Shown: one piece after another, positions 44,536 to 56,939 of the stretch
How the letters are laid out: the number at the start of each line of letters is the position of its first letter
Numbering within the stretch: the stretch's first letter is position 1
Assembly (NCBI RefSeq): GCF_035046485.1
Contig: NC_085137.1
Coordinates: forward strand, 132,870,703 to 132,934,702
Direction: 5' to 3'
DNA from: Aedes albopictus
Lineage: Eukaryota > Arthropoda > Insecta > Diptera > Culicidae
DNA: 64,000 nucleotides
Notes under the pieces: model-generated
The model's database searches: none
The model's input: only the letters and a program-made list of their open reading frames with translations
Told to the model about the DNA's origin: nothing
Translations under genes and position numbers: made by a program

Positions 44536-45429
44536 TATAAAGATGGCATCAAAACTGTCCAAGTGTATAGGTACCTTGTGTCGAAATAATTCCAGGTAAA
44601 AATTATACTAGTTAACAGCATTTTTAAACTCGGTAAGCTGATGTCCTGCCCTGTGTTCGAAAACGTGAAGGAAACTAAATACTTTCAACTTTCCATACAA
44701 GGGTGTTTTTTTTTTAAGCAAAGCTGCTCCCTCCACACATCTCTATTTCCGTAACCAATTCTACGATTGAGCTGATATTTTTACTTTAAATGGCTAACAT
44801 TCAATGTACGTCGAAGAATATTTTTTTAATTTTTATTTTCTTACTAAAAAAAATACAAATCTTAATTATTTTTTTAAATTTCGCTCAAATTCAAGAAGAT
44901 TGGCCTATATAATCATCAATATGTCGAATCCAACTAATTTGGTGCAAACAATTATGTTCAGATGATCGAATCATATTATATTCAGCTTTTTATTTATCCA
45001 AAAAGATTAAAAATTCGTTGACTGCATCGCAAAATATTTAAAAAGTCGTTATCAGTGCACAGTGAAATTAAAAATCTAAAAAAAAACAAATATAACAAAT
45101 GAAAAGCAACCCAGAAGAGCATTCCTTATGCAAATACTCCAAAAACGATAAACGGTAGACACTACGACCCTTGAAAAAGGCCAAATCCCTAGGCCGAAAC
45201 ATCGGGAATGTAGATAAAAAACGTTGTTGATTCGAAGACTGAGAAAGCTATCCTCCTTTCCATTTGAATTTTAGTAAATTCCATATTTATAAACACTGTA
45301 GAGCTCGAAAAAACTCAAAAACTGTTCTACTTAAAACATTTTTGAAGCACGATCTTGATATCAGAACATAATTAAGCATGAAAAATGTTGGTCGTTGATA
45401 GAAGTTCATGACATCCGTTTTTTTTTTAA
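44536..45429. other. AT-rich stretch, nothing recognised
   Basis: Low-complexity AT-rich DNA. The only item noted is the dispersed motif at 45168-45215. Confidence 0.4.
45168..45215 (-). repeat. Dispersed GACGTTTCGATCC motif, copy 3 (inverted)
   Basis: CCCTTGAAAAAGGCCAAATC followed by CTAGGCCGAAACATCGGGAA, the reverse complement arrangement of copies 1 and 2. Confidence 0.55.
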
Positions 45430-48400
45430 CTAGTTTTACCGCATCCTCCCGGGATTCCTCCCAATTAGATTTTAACCAATATTATTTCAGGAATTTCTCC
45501 CGGAGTTCCTACCGGGGTTTTACGAGGGATTCCATCCGGGACTCCTTCGTTGATTTCTCCCGGGCTTTCTTTAAAAAATTTCCCTGGGTTACCGGAATTC
45601 CCCATTGGTGTTTCTTGGATATCTCTCAGGATCCCGAGGTGTCTGTAGATATATCCATTGATTTCTCCCAGACTTCCTTCCGGGTTCTTCCCAGGTTTTC
45701 TCCCGGTTCTTCTTTCGAGCTTGCTTTCGAGATTCCTTCGGAAATATTCCTGGGTTTTCTTTGTAGATTTCTTCCAAGATTCATTCAGGTATTTTTATAA
45801 GCACTCCTCCTGGAATTGCTTTGGAAGTTTTTCCCGGGATCACTGCCAACATTCCTTCATTCATTTCTTCCGGGACTCCTCCGCGATTCCTCACGGATTC
45901 CTCCTGGAAGTCTTTCTGTGAATTTTTTCAGAAATCTCTGCAAGAATGTCTTCCAGCCTTTCCGTAAGAATCCTTATAATAATCTGTCAAAGAATCTTCG
46001 CTAAATTTCTGGAGGATTTTCCAAGAAATTTTTGAGAAATCTCTGAAGAAATGTCTGGACGAAAATTTTGGGAATTTCCTTAATAATCTCTTGTAGAATT
46101 TCAAAAGCAATCCTTGGCGAAATTTCTTTAGAAAGCTTCTGCGAAAATTTTGAAGGAGTTCTGAATTTCCTGATTCATATTAAATCCTTGAATCATTTTC
46201 TAGAAAAAAAAAACCCTAGAGTTTTCTTGAATAATTTCATGGAAGGTTTTCTATATGAACGCTTTGAAAAATTTCTCTATGAAAAAAGAAAATCGTAGAT
46301 AAATTTCCGGATCAATCTATGCAAATTTTTTTAAAGGAATTCTTGAAGTGTTTTCTGAAGGAATCCATGCAACATTTATGGATGGTATCCGTGCAAGACT
46401 TTCTTAAGAAGCTCTTGGAAAAATTTCTGAAGGACATACTTAAGTCTCAAGGAATCCCTAGAATATTTTATGAAAGAATTTCTGACTGAATTTCTTTAGG
46501 ATTTCTTGGGTGATTTTTTAAACTAAATCTATGAAGAGTTTCCAAAGCAGTCGCCGAAACAATTTCTTTAAGATTCCCTGGGAGATTTTTTTTAAATTTT
46601 TCTTTTTTTTCATGTTGATCCTTGGAGAAAGTCCGAAGAGGGATGGAGATTTGGAGATTTTTCTAATGAAATTATTAGTCGAATTTATAAAAAAAAACCA
46701 TGGGAAGTTTTCTGAAAGAATCCCTCAAAAAATTTGTGAAAAAAACACCTAGGAATCCCTGCAGAAAATTTCCAAATGGATCTCCCATTTTTTTAATAGT
46801 CCCTGCTCATTCACAAGTCTTTTCCTCAAAGCTTTCTAACGAACTTCCTTCAAGATTTCTTAATTTTCTTAATTTCTTAAAAAACCGAGAATTGTAATAT
46901 ATTTCTGATATTTTTGCTGTTCTGGAACAATGCTTGTAACGACTTTTGAAAAAATCCCTCGAAAATTTCTGAAGTAATTCTAGAAATACTGAAGAAGTAT
47001 CTAAAGATATTTCCAAAAGTATCGGTGAAGAAATTTGAGGAAGAATTCAAAAAAAAAATATGAAGAAAATTCTAAATTAATTCCTGAAAGAATATCTGAA
47101 AAAAAGAATATTTTAAGAATCCAAAGATGGACTCGCTGAAGAAATTCCAGGAGGAATACCTAAGAAGTACCTGGAAATCCCTGGAGGAATATCTAACAAA
47201 ACCTCTTGAGACAGTTTTGAAAAACAAATCCTGTAGAAATAAACTAATAAGAGTCCTAAACATTTTTTTAAATGAATTCCTGGAGGAATCTATAGAGCAA
47301 TTCTTAGAGGAACGCTTGTAGGAAATCCTTGTCCTTTTGAGAAAAGTACATAGAAGAATAACCGGCAAAATTTCTGGCGCAATCCCTATGTGAATTTCTG
47401 CAGGAATCTCTGCAAGAATGTCTTCCAACCTATCCGTAAGAATTCTTATGAGAATCTCTCAAAGAATCTGTAGAAAAATTTCTGATGGAATGCTAGCAGG
47501 ATTTTCCAAGATTTTCTTGAGATATCTTAGAAGCTTTTTCTGGAAGAAAATTTTGGGAATTTCCTTAACAATCTCTTGTAGAATTTCCAAAGCAATGCTT
47601 AGAGAAAATTCTTTAGAAAGAAAATTTTGGGAATTTCCTTACCAATCTCTTGTAGAATTTCCAAAGCAATGCTTGGAGAAAATTCTTAAGAAAGCTTCTG
47701 CGAAAATTTTGAAGGAGTTTTGAACTTCTGGTTCTTAATGAATCCGCGAATCATTTTCTAAAAAAAAGTTCATATGAATTCTTTGAAAAGTGTCTGCAGG
47801 AATCTCTATGAAAAAAAGTCTGAAGAAATTCGTAGATGAATTTCCAGAACAATCTATGCAAAATTTTTTGGAAGGAATTCTTGAAGTGTTTTCTGAAGGA
47901 ATCCATGCAACATTTTTGGATGCTATAAGTGCAAGGCTTTCTTAAGAAGTTCTTGGAAAAATTTCTGAAGGACATTCTTAAGTCTCAAGGAATCCCTAGA
48001 ATATTTTATGAAAGAATTTCTGACTGAATTTCTTTGGGATTTCTTGGGTGATTTTTTAAACTAAATCAACGAGTAATTTCCAAAGCAGTCCCTGAAAGAA
48101 TTTCTCTAAGATTCCCTGGGAGATTTTTTTTAATTTTTCTTTTTTTTTCATGGTGATCCTTGGAGAAAGTCTGAAGAGGGATGGAGATTTGGAGAATTTT
48201 CTAATGAAATAATTAGTCGAATTTATAAAAAAAGCCATGGAAAGTTTTCTGAAAGAATCCCTCAAAAAATTTGTGAAAAAACACATAGGGGAGTATCTAT
48301 AGGAATCCCTGCAGAAAATTTCCGAAAGGATCTTCCATTTTTTTTAATAGTCCCTGCCCATTCGCCAGTCTTTTCCTCAATGCTTTCTAACAAACTTCCT

Positions 48401-49770
48401 TCAAGATTTCTTATGACTTCCTCACCGAGAGTTGTAATATATTCCTGATATTTTTGCAGTTCTGGAACAACTTCTGAAACAATGCACATAACGACTTTTG
48501 AAGAAATCCCTCGAAATTTTCTGAAGTAATTCTAGTAATACTGAAGAAGTATCTAAAGATATTTCCAAAAGTATCGCTGAAGAAATTTCAGAAGGAATTC
48601 AAAAAAAATCTGATGAAAATTCTAAATGAATTCCTGAAACAATTTATGAAAAAACAGGAATATTTCAAGAATCATAAGATGGATTTGCTGAATAAATTTC
48701 AGAAGGAATACCTGAAGCAATACCTAATAAGAATCCTAAACATTTCTACTTATTAATTCCTGGAGGGATCTATAGAGGAAATTCTCTTGAAGGAATACTT
48801 GTAGGAAATCCTGATGGAATTTTGACAAAATACATAGAAGAATAACCGGAAAAATTTTTGATGCAATCTCTGTGCGAATTTCTGCAGGAATCTCTGCAAG
48901 AATGTCTTCCAGTCCTTCCGAATGAATCCTTATGAGAATCTTTCAAAGAATCTGTAGAATAATTGCGGATGGAATCCTTAGAGAATTTTCCAAGAATATC
49001 TTGAGATATCTCAGAAGCATTTTCAAGCAATCCTTGGAAAAAAAATCTTTAGAAAGCTTCTGCGAACATTTTGAAGGAGTTTCGAACTTCTGATTCTTAA
49101 TGAATCCGTGAATCATTTACTAAAAAAAACCCTAGGGTATTCTTGAAAAAGTTCATGGAACGCTTTCTAGATGAAAATGTCTTTAAAAATGTCTAAAGAA
49201 ATCACAATAAAAAAAACACTGAAAAAATTCTTAGATGAATTTCCGGAACAATCTATGCAAGATTTTTTTAAGGGAATTCTTGAAGAATTTTATGAAGGAC
49301 TCCATGCAATATTTTCGAAAGCTATCTGTGCAAGACTTCCTTAAGGAGTTCTTGGAGAAATTTCTGAAGGACATTCTTAAGTCAAAAGGAATTCCTAGAG
49401 GGTTTTATGAAGTAACTTCTGACTGAATGTCTTTAAGATTTCTTGGGTGGTTTTTAAACTGAATCTACGAGTAGTTTCCAAAGCAGTCCCTGAAAGAGTT
49501 TCTTCAATAATCCCTGGGAGATTTTTTTTCAAGAAGTTTTTCAAAGTAACCCTTGGAGAACGTCTGAGGTGGGATGGAGATTTGGAGGTTTTTCTGAAGA
49601 AATTATTAGTCGAATAAAAAAATAAAAGCCATGGGAGGTTTTCTGAAAGAATTTCTTCAAAAAAAATGTGAAGGAACTCTAGGAAAGTTTCCATAGAAAT
49701 CCCTGCAGAAAGTTATCAAATGGATCTCACATTTTTTTTTTAATAATCCCTGGAGAAAATCCTATAAAGT
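45430..49770. repeat. Degenerate satellite with 1.48-kb higher-order unit
   Basis: Fundamental 25-30 base units (GGAATTTCTCCCGG near 45490, later AAGAATTTCTGAAGGAAT). From about 45.92 kb the array is organised at a second level: the word GAATGTCTTCCA recurs near 45943, 47417 and 48900, and GAATTCTTGAAG..TTTTCTGAAGGA recurs near 46338, 47875 and 49273. The spacing is about 1.48-1.54 kb. This gives two full and one partial higher-order copy. The many 60-118 residue frames here are translations of repeat. Confidence 0.8.
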
Positions 49771-50669
49771 AATCCCTGGAAGGCCCGTGTAGTTGCCGGC
49801 TTAGAATAGCACTACGGACCCCCTGTTCCGGGGGTAAAAGCCCACCAAACAGGGAACCCCAATCCAAGGTGTCAGGCGACCCGTGCTGAGGGATGAATGG
49901 TTGAGGGGGTTTAAAACATGCTCGATCTTTAACGGAGCCCGTAACGTGGGTAGATCTCCCTTTCGGGTTGCGTTACGGAGTAAGATCTACCAAACTGAAC
50001 CCTGGTGACATCCAGCTTGTTAAGCTAGGGTAACGCGTTCTGGTAATAAGGATTCATGGTACAAAGCCCTTGTTACTAGTGACAGTTTCTAAAATTGCAT
50101 TTATTTTGCCTTACGGATAGTTAAAGACTCGGTTTGTCCTCGCCGAGACTACACTTGATGTAAGAAAAACAAACATGCTTTGCGTATCTAATTGCGTAAT
50201 AACCTACTAAGGACTGATAAGTACTGGTGATACAAGGACTCACGTGAATTCTTATTACCGAACGCATTCTCCAATATAACAGCGTTTTGCAACTAGCCTA
50301 AAGCCCCGGGTTTTTCAATGTTGTCCTGGGACTAAACTAGAAGCGAGACACGGATGAAGCCAGAGTTCCGATGCATGGACAAATATCAGTTCTACCGTTT
50401 TGTTTTTCTCAGAAATATTATGTGTGATTAAGGGCGCACTTTCGCTGGGATTTATTTCCCTGTGAAAACGGTACTTTTTCATCACATTCGATTTCTCGAA
50501 CCTCTGAGGTAACAAAACAAAAACTGTACAGAAATCGATGCTCCATTGCCTCTCAATGACAATGGAGTAGTACGACATGCACTAAATACTAAGGATACGG
50601 GTATTGCTACAAAAGATCTAAATACTGGTCGCAGTGGCTCATCCGAACAGAAAAAAAAATCCCTGGAAG
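49771..50669 (+). mobile_element. 875-bp poly(A)-tailed retroinsertion with 12-bp TSD
   Basis: AATCCCTGGAAG occurs at 49771-49782 and again at 50658-50669, with satellite outside. The insert is GC-richer. It begins GCCCGTGTAGTTGCCGGC, has self-complementary words (CCCCCTGTTCCGGGGG near 49820, CGTAACG..CGTTACGG around 49940-49975) and ends GTCGCAGTGGCTCATCCGAA plus an A run. No ORF of note is present. The features fit a LINE that kept its 5' region and lost the coding part, or a non-autonomous retroposon. The GTCGCAGTGGCT end resembles GGACGCAGTGGCTTAAT at 13940. Confidence 0.82.
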
Positions 50670-52440
50670 ACTTTCGGACAGAAATTCATATTTACAAAAA
50701 AAATCCCTGGAGCTTATTCTGAAGCAAACTTCGGAGAAAGTTTTGGAATGCATCCTAGCAAGATCGTTTGAGAGATTTCTTAAAGGAATTTCAAAAGGAT
50801 TTTTATGAAAACAAATCTAGTAAAATCCCGAAAAAATAGGGTAATTTTTATGGATTTTCTAAGGAAATTCCAGGAAGTTTTTTTGCAGAAACTCATACAC
50901 AATATTCTTACACAGCTCTTTGTGAAACTTCCGGAGGAATTCCTAGTGGAATTTCTGGAGAAATTGGAAGTTGCTGTGGGAATTTGTGGGAAAGAACTTT
51001 TTGTGGAATTTGTAGAATAGGAGGACTTGCTGAACAAACTCCTGAAAAAAAATCCAAATGAATCCATGTAAGGTTTTTTGAAAGAATCCGTGCGGGAATT
51101 CTTGACCGAATACTCGATCAAATTTTCGAAAGATTTTTTTTTTTAAAAGATTTTCATAAGAATTTCTGAAGAAATTTTTGGTAGATTTTCTAAAAAAAAA
51201 ATTCTCTAATAGATAATCCAATCGAATGCCAATGAAACCATATCAATCAGACTAACCGCAAATGAGATTGTTTTTTTTTCAATAATTGCTCTGGAATGTC
51301 GCAAAAGTAAGACTAAAGGGCGTCAAAAGGGTGACCTAATGCTGCAAAATGTTCCTGTTTTTGTTTTTTTTTTTAGAAAAAACTTTGGAGGGTCTCTGTG
51401 GAAGAGTCCCTAGTAAAACCTCAAAAAAATCACAAGTGGAATCAGTTGAAAAATCCTTGGTGAAATTCCAGGTGAAATTACTGAAAGAATCCCTGGAAAA
51501 TTACGTGAAAAATACGTGAAACATCCCAAGAGGAATTCCTGGATAAATCCCTGAAGTAATTCCTAGAAGTATTATTGGAAGAATCACTCTTGTTCCTAGA
51601 GATATCTACAGAGGAATTCCTGAAAAAACTCTATCGGACTATCTGGAGTAACTTCTTGGATGAATCCCAGTAGAAATGGCATAAGAGATTCTAGCATGAA
51701 CTCCAGGAGAATCCCTAGAACAACCTTTGCAGTGGTTTCGGTACAAACCATGATAGGAAATCATGGAGCAATACCAAGAGATTTTCCTGTGGAATGTCGT
51801 AGAGAATTTTCGTAAAATCTATAGATAAACTCCTAGGTAAATCCATGGAGTAATTCTGGAAGAAGTCTCTACAGAAACAACTAAACACATCTCTAGAGGA
51901 GTTCGTGAAGAAATCCATAGAAAAAATACCTGCAGGAAGTCAACAAAAATTTTAGGAGTTTACCCAGAAGTATAGGAAGTGAAGGAATCTCATGAAAACT
52001 TCTAGTGGCATCACAGGAGGGATACCTGGAAAATTTTTAGGGAAATATGTTAGGGGTTCTGATAAAAATTTCCGGAAGAATTGCTGGAAGAAGTCCCGGA
52101 AAAAATCTGGAAGAGCACCAGCAGGAATTCCTGGAGGTATCGCGTCAAAATTTCTGGAGGAATCCTATCACATATTCCTGAAGCGTGCCTAACAGGTATT
52201 CTTCTAGGAGCCCCAACAGTATTTTAAGATGGAGTCCCTGAAAAAAACACGAAGGAAAACCCTGGAGGTAATTTTAGAGAAACTCCTGGAAAAATCCCGG
52301 CAACATTCCTGAAGCAATCCCAGCAGGAAATATACAGTATAAATTCCTGGAGCAATCTCAGCAAATATTCCTGAAGAAATGCCTGGGATAATCTCTGAAA
52401 AAATAAACAAATTCTGTTTTTTTTTATATTAGGACAAGAT
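50670..52440. repeat. Degenerate satellite, continuation
   Basis: Units such as AATTCCTGGAGAAATC and GGAATTCCTGAAGAAAT continue to about 52400. A non-satellite AT-rich patch lies at about 51220-51370. Confidence 0.7.
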
Positions 52441-52582
52441 ACAATTCAAGTTACATGTTTGGGGATGTCTTCTCTTTAATCACATAATCAGGCAAGGTTT
52501 GAAGCTTGTACTAGTCTAGAGGTAACTGAAAAGAATTTTTTAGCCATTTTAAACACTGACACCTTTTGAACTGGATAGGGTT

Positions 52583-52900
52583 AGGTGATAGCTGGGTTTC
52601 CAGTTGGCCTAGAGGTTAAGGCTATGGATCGCCAATCTGAAGACGGCGAGTTCGATTCCCGTTCCGGTCGGGAAAATTTTTTCGACTCCTTGGGTATAGA
52701 TTATCATTGTACTTGCCTCACAATATATAAATTCATGCTATGGCAGGCAAAGGAAGTCCTTCAATTAATAACTGTGGAAGTGCTCAAAGAACACTAAGTT
52801 GAAGCGATGCGGGCCAAGTACCAATGCGGACGTAGATCCATAAAGAAGAAGAAGAAGAAGAAGAAGAAGAAGAAGAAGAAGAAGAAGAAGGTGATAGCTG
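52583..52900 (+). mobile_element. tRNA-headed SINE with (GAA)n tail, 12-bp TSD
   Basis: AGGTGATAGCTG at 52583-52594 is repeated at 52889-52900 around the insert 52595-52888. The head has GTTGGCCTAGAGGTTAAGGC (A box) and GGCGAGTTCGATTCCCGTTC (B box). The body contains AATAACTGTGGAAGTGCTCA and GAACACTAAGTTGA, also present in the SINE at 44181-44463, though its tRNA head differs. It ends with about 15 GAA/AAG units. Structurally complete, so probably a young copy. The 70-residue frame at 52585-52797 is its shadow. Confidence 0.92.
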
Positions 52901-53189
52901 TAGGAGCATCATGTGTTGGTTTGCAAAAATAATTGGCAATTTTCAAAACTTACGCGAGATTTATTGTTCAATTAATTTTTATGTGACTCTGGCGTCAACT
53001 GAATCAATATTGATTATAAAATTAAATGGAAATGCTAAATTTAACACACTGTTATCTTCCTTGTTCAAAGTAGGCTGACAAAATGCGGCCACCACTGTAT
53101 TTCAGAAAAAAGGCAGCTCAATATAGGACATGTATTTCTCTTAGAAATCAATAGAAATATGCCAAAAGAAAAACAAAACCTAATTAAGC

Positions 53190-55070
53190 AATGAACAATT
53201 GAAATCAAACCTGAATAAATTGCGTTCACATTCTTCTATAACTAGTACATATACCCTACCTTCCAATCGAAGAAACGATCAACCACTGCGCGGTAGGAGG
53301 ATGGGTTGCAGTTCTGCGCATTTTTTGTCATCGCATTACCTCCCCTCGAAAAGTAAACATTGTTATGAGCACCGAAACATCTGAAGATTTATGCTTACAC
53401 TTGCAATTTGTTTACACTGGTTGTTAAGCCTCTTTGGGGTGTTGGGGTGGTTCCTTTACCGTTTGAAGATGGTGGTGGTTGCCGAGGTGTCGGAGCAACC
53501 CTACCCGTGGAGACCTCCTCCACCGCCAGCTGGTCAATTCAAAGCGATAAAAATTGAACAGTCGCGCACATTTCGAAGACACCGGTTTTGGGAAGAGTTG
53601 CGTATAAGCACAGATTTAACGCGCAGATCTCTGATGACTGGCCTCTTGAATGCGGTTGATCTGGCTACCACCAAGTCTTAGCCAGACAGCACCAATCTCC
53701 ATTGATCGAGCATCTCGTTCAAATAAAGCAATCCAAAAACAACAGCAACAACAACAATGCAGACAGGGAGGTGACCATTCATCCAGCTGGACTAACGGAC
53801 AATTTCAATAATTGTAGCTACTTCAGAGGGGAATCTCGTGTGGCTTAGGCACGCGTTTAACATACACGTCGTACGTCGTCGGTAGGCACCTTCATGGCAC
53901 CCTCTTGTCCGGCACGCCACGCAAAGTGTTGTTTGCATACGACACGAAGCGACGCGCGCAGCGCAGCAACAACGTCGTGTAGTGCCTCTCAATCACTTTG
54001 AATCATAGCCACACGTACCTATCTACCCCCAGTGCGAATGAGGAGGTTTGCCTCATCACTGGATCAGCTAACCCCTTCGAAGATATGATACAGCAACATG
54101 AATGAATAAAGCAATATCAACAGACACACACATCTTGTGGATCAAACAGCACAGCACCACCAAGCTTAAACTCAAACAGCAAACCGATCGAAAATCGATC
54201 AAACGATCGCTGGGGTTCAGTACCAGCCAAGTCCTGCTCCAGCTGATGACGGACGACTATTGAATGGACTTCCCTGCCTCCGAACGCGATTGAGTTGTTA
54301 CTTTGAGTCAACGATGTTTGTGCGGAATGTTTACAAGACGGTTGGCAGCAGCCAGCACTCAGCCTCAGCGCGCAGTTGGTCAAGAGAGGTGTTATTGTGA
54401 TAACTTGACTGCTTGACTACTGTTTCCATTTGCCGCGGATGATTCACGCGAGTGGTTGGTGGTTCGCGTAAATATTTGCCTACCGAACTTCGTTTGGCCC
54501 GGATGGAGGGAGTCCCACGATGAACGCGTGCGGTTGTTGACACTGAATGAGGCGTGAATTCTGCGAATTTGTACCTACGAGGTGAAAACCACCAGGGTGC
54601 GAGGCCGCCATTTATAAGAATCCAACATCTTGTATGTAAACATTTGTGTATCCACAAAGGATTCCATTGTGGATACACGATAGATGTTGGCTCCTGTCAG
54701 ATGCATTAGGTGGGATTAGGGCTGCCACATACGTGGTGAAAACAAACATGGATCCATAGACAAACAAACGTATCACTTGGAACAAAGTGCGATTAAAATC
54801 ATCGTCACAAAAGTATAATCGCCCAATGTTAATTACGCTGTGTTTCGCAAACCTACTGAGTAGATGGCGGTAATGAGCAAACGTCAAACAAAAGCAAAAA
54901 CGATGCGAGCGCCATGAGCGAGAGATTTGCGAACTTCAGAATATTTGAAAAGTTCGTTAAAAAGGAAAACGATGGGAAGTGGGTAGAGTGAGACGTATGT
55001 TTGTCTGTGATGGAACTGTTTAGGATCCGAATGAATGGGGTTTTAAATTGTGGGAAATTCAAAGATATTC
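53190..55070. other. GC-richer single-copy island J
   Basis: Non-repetitive DNA with several frames of 60-115 residues. The frame 53391-53681 (+, 96 residues) starts at ATG and has a hydrophobic N-terminus (LTLAICLHWLLSLFGVLGWF) followed by a Pro run (RPPPPPAGQF). I know no such family. The minus-strand frames at 54117-54887 also lack domains. A hairpin is listed separately. Possible exon or regulatory content. Confidence 0.35.
54621..54690. repeat. Hairpin around TGTATCCACAA
   Basis: TGTGTATCCACAA (about 54646-54657) pairs with TTGTGGATACACG (about 54667-54679). The outer words CCAACATCT and AGATGTTGG pair as well, offset by an asymmetric bulge. Confidence 0.6.
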
Positions 55071-55195
55071 TAAGCTGCGTCAGTCAATATTGATAACATG
55101 GATCCTTATAGTTGTAGTGTATTTGTTATTACAAGTGTCTCTTGTATTGACTAAAACATTTCTTAACAATATATTCAGGTACGCAAAGCCCCTAT

Positions 55196-55442
55196 TGTCA
55201 CAGCTGTAACGGCGTGGCTACTCAGCATAATCTGAGGGTGACGGAGTCGATTCCAGGTCGTTTAAGGAATTTTTCGTGCTGGAAAGTTCCTTGATTTCCT
55301 ACGTGTCTGCCACACGATATACACATGCAAAATGGTAGGAAGCTCCCAGATAATAACTCTAGAAGCTAAGAAGCATGCTTTATCCTATTGGGGCGTTACG
55401 CCCATAAAAAGAAGATGATGATGAAGAAGAAGATGAAGATAC
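55196..55442 (+). mobile_element. SINE of the 44.2-kb family, diverged plus-strand copy
   Basis: Contains CTGAGGGTGACGGAGTCGAT (B-box region), CTGCCACACGATATACACATGC, GGGGCGTTACGCCCATAAAA and a GAAGATGATGATGAAGAAG tail, all collinear with the minus-strand SINE at 44181-44463. The A box is decayed and no TSD was found, so this is an older copy. Confidence 0.8.
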
Positions 55443-55517
55443 ATGTAAAAAAGGTTCAACATAATAGAATTTCGAAATACTAGCACTAGATCTAGGAGTG
55501 ATCTAAATGATTTAACA

Positions 55518-56868
55518 TACCGTCGTTGGGGGTGAGAATGGGTCTAAAAAGGATACCCAAAGATTGTTTGTTAAATAACAATTGCAATTGATGTCGGAAT
55601 AACTTTTTATTTGGTATGTATACTCTCCTATGCGGTAATGATAGTTTAGCAAGAAAGTATCACGTTATATGAATTGCTTACTAAACTACAAATGATTGAA
55701 AATTGACCCAATCTCACCCCTTAGAAGGGGTGAGAATGGGTCAAAGTATTCGAAATCACCTATCTAAGAATATAAGTTAATTTTATTGATCATGTCTAGT
55801 AAACCTACTTAAAAAATAATGTTATCATGACGAATCAAATCTTAGGTAATTTTAAAAGATGATTAATCCACCTAACAGGGCTAATACAACCGAAAAAATG
55901 GTTGAAATTTGATAAAATAACGTTTGTATACTGTATCACCATTTTTAGCCGTCATAATCATCCTCATTAAGAGTTTCAACCTCCATGAGAGGAGGGGAGA
56001 TTACAATGAGGGAGAGGCGCATTGAAAAATTGATTGTAAAAAAACATGATAGTTTTAGTATACTGCATAAGAAATGTTTAACCCTCCGTTATAAACTCTT
56101 ATGTACATGATCATTGGCCTCTATATTGCTAAAGCAAATCACTCCATCTCAAGATAGAGGGTCGTTCAAATATTATGTTAAGTCTATTTTGTGAGCTTAC
56201 GATATTGCAGTACCTACACTAAAGATTAGCTGATGATTAGAGGAGCTGTCCAAACGCATGGGTGTATTGTTATAAATGATTTTACACACTACACGTATTA
56301 ACACACTCGTTTGACACTTCTCGACATATTTTTGAAAGAAAGCGTGCTTTTATGAAGATACGGTGAACATGGCACCACTCTAACGTCAAATGGGGACTGG
56401 ATAATAAGTTGAATTTTTAGTTAAGGTTATGTGCACTCGATAACTTGCTTGACCCAATCTCACCCCCATTCTTAATATTTAGACATAGGGTCGAAAATAT
56501 TGAGTTTTTAAATAAAAAGAGTTATGACAGCCCGCTTTTTTCATTACATCAACCAGGTAATACCTACAGCTAACCACTTATAAGAAAATTTATGATTTGG
56601 TACTTGTGTTAAACATTACGAAGGAGATTTTTTTTCAGAGTGATTTACTAGTAGTTTCATCATATAAGTTTAGCCACAAATTTAACAAAAAACGATTATT
56701 GCAAAACATCTTATTCTGCATCATGACGTGTAAAAACATCTCCTCTTTGAAATAATATAAAGTATTCAATATAAATTAGCGATAGTTGAAGAGCTATTTC
56801 AAATTTTATGTTTCTCCGTTTTGACCCAATCTCACCCCCCAGACCCATTGTCACCCCCATCGACGGTA
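55518..56868. mobile_element. TACCGTC-ended TIR element, copy 3 (1.35 kb)
   Basis: 55518-55545 and 56840-56868 are inverted repeats (TACCGTCGTTGGGGGTGAGA versus TACCGTCGATGGGGGTGACA, both continuing AATGGGTCT). TA lies at both borders. Internally, TGACCCAATCTCACCCC recurs near 55704, 56450 and 56821. The 55704-55743 copy is followed by its own inverted copy, making a palindrome with one mismatch. No transposase frame was found (longest 75 residues). Non-autonomous. Confidence 0.88.
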
Positions 56869-56939
56869 TCTGAATGTACGGATGAATGACGTCCAAGTGA
56901 CCAAGCAACAATTTTGTTTGATTGGAGTAAATTTCCAAA

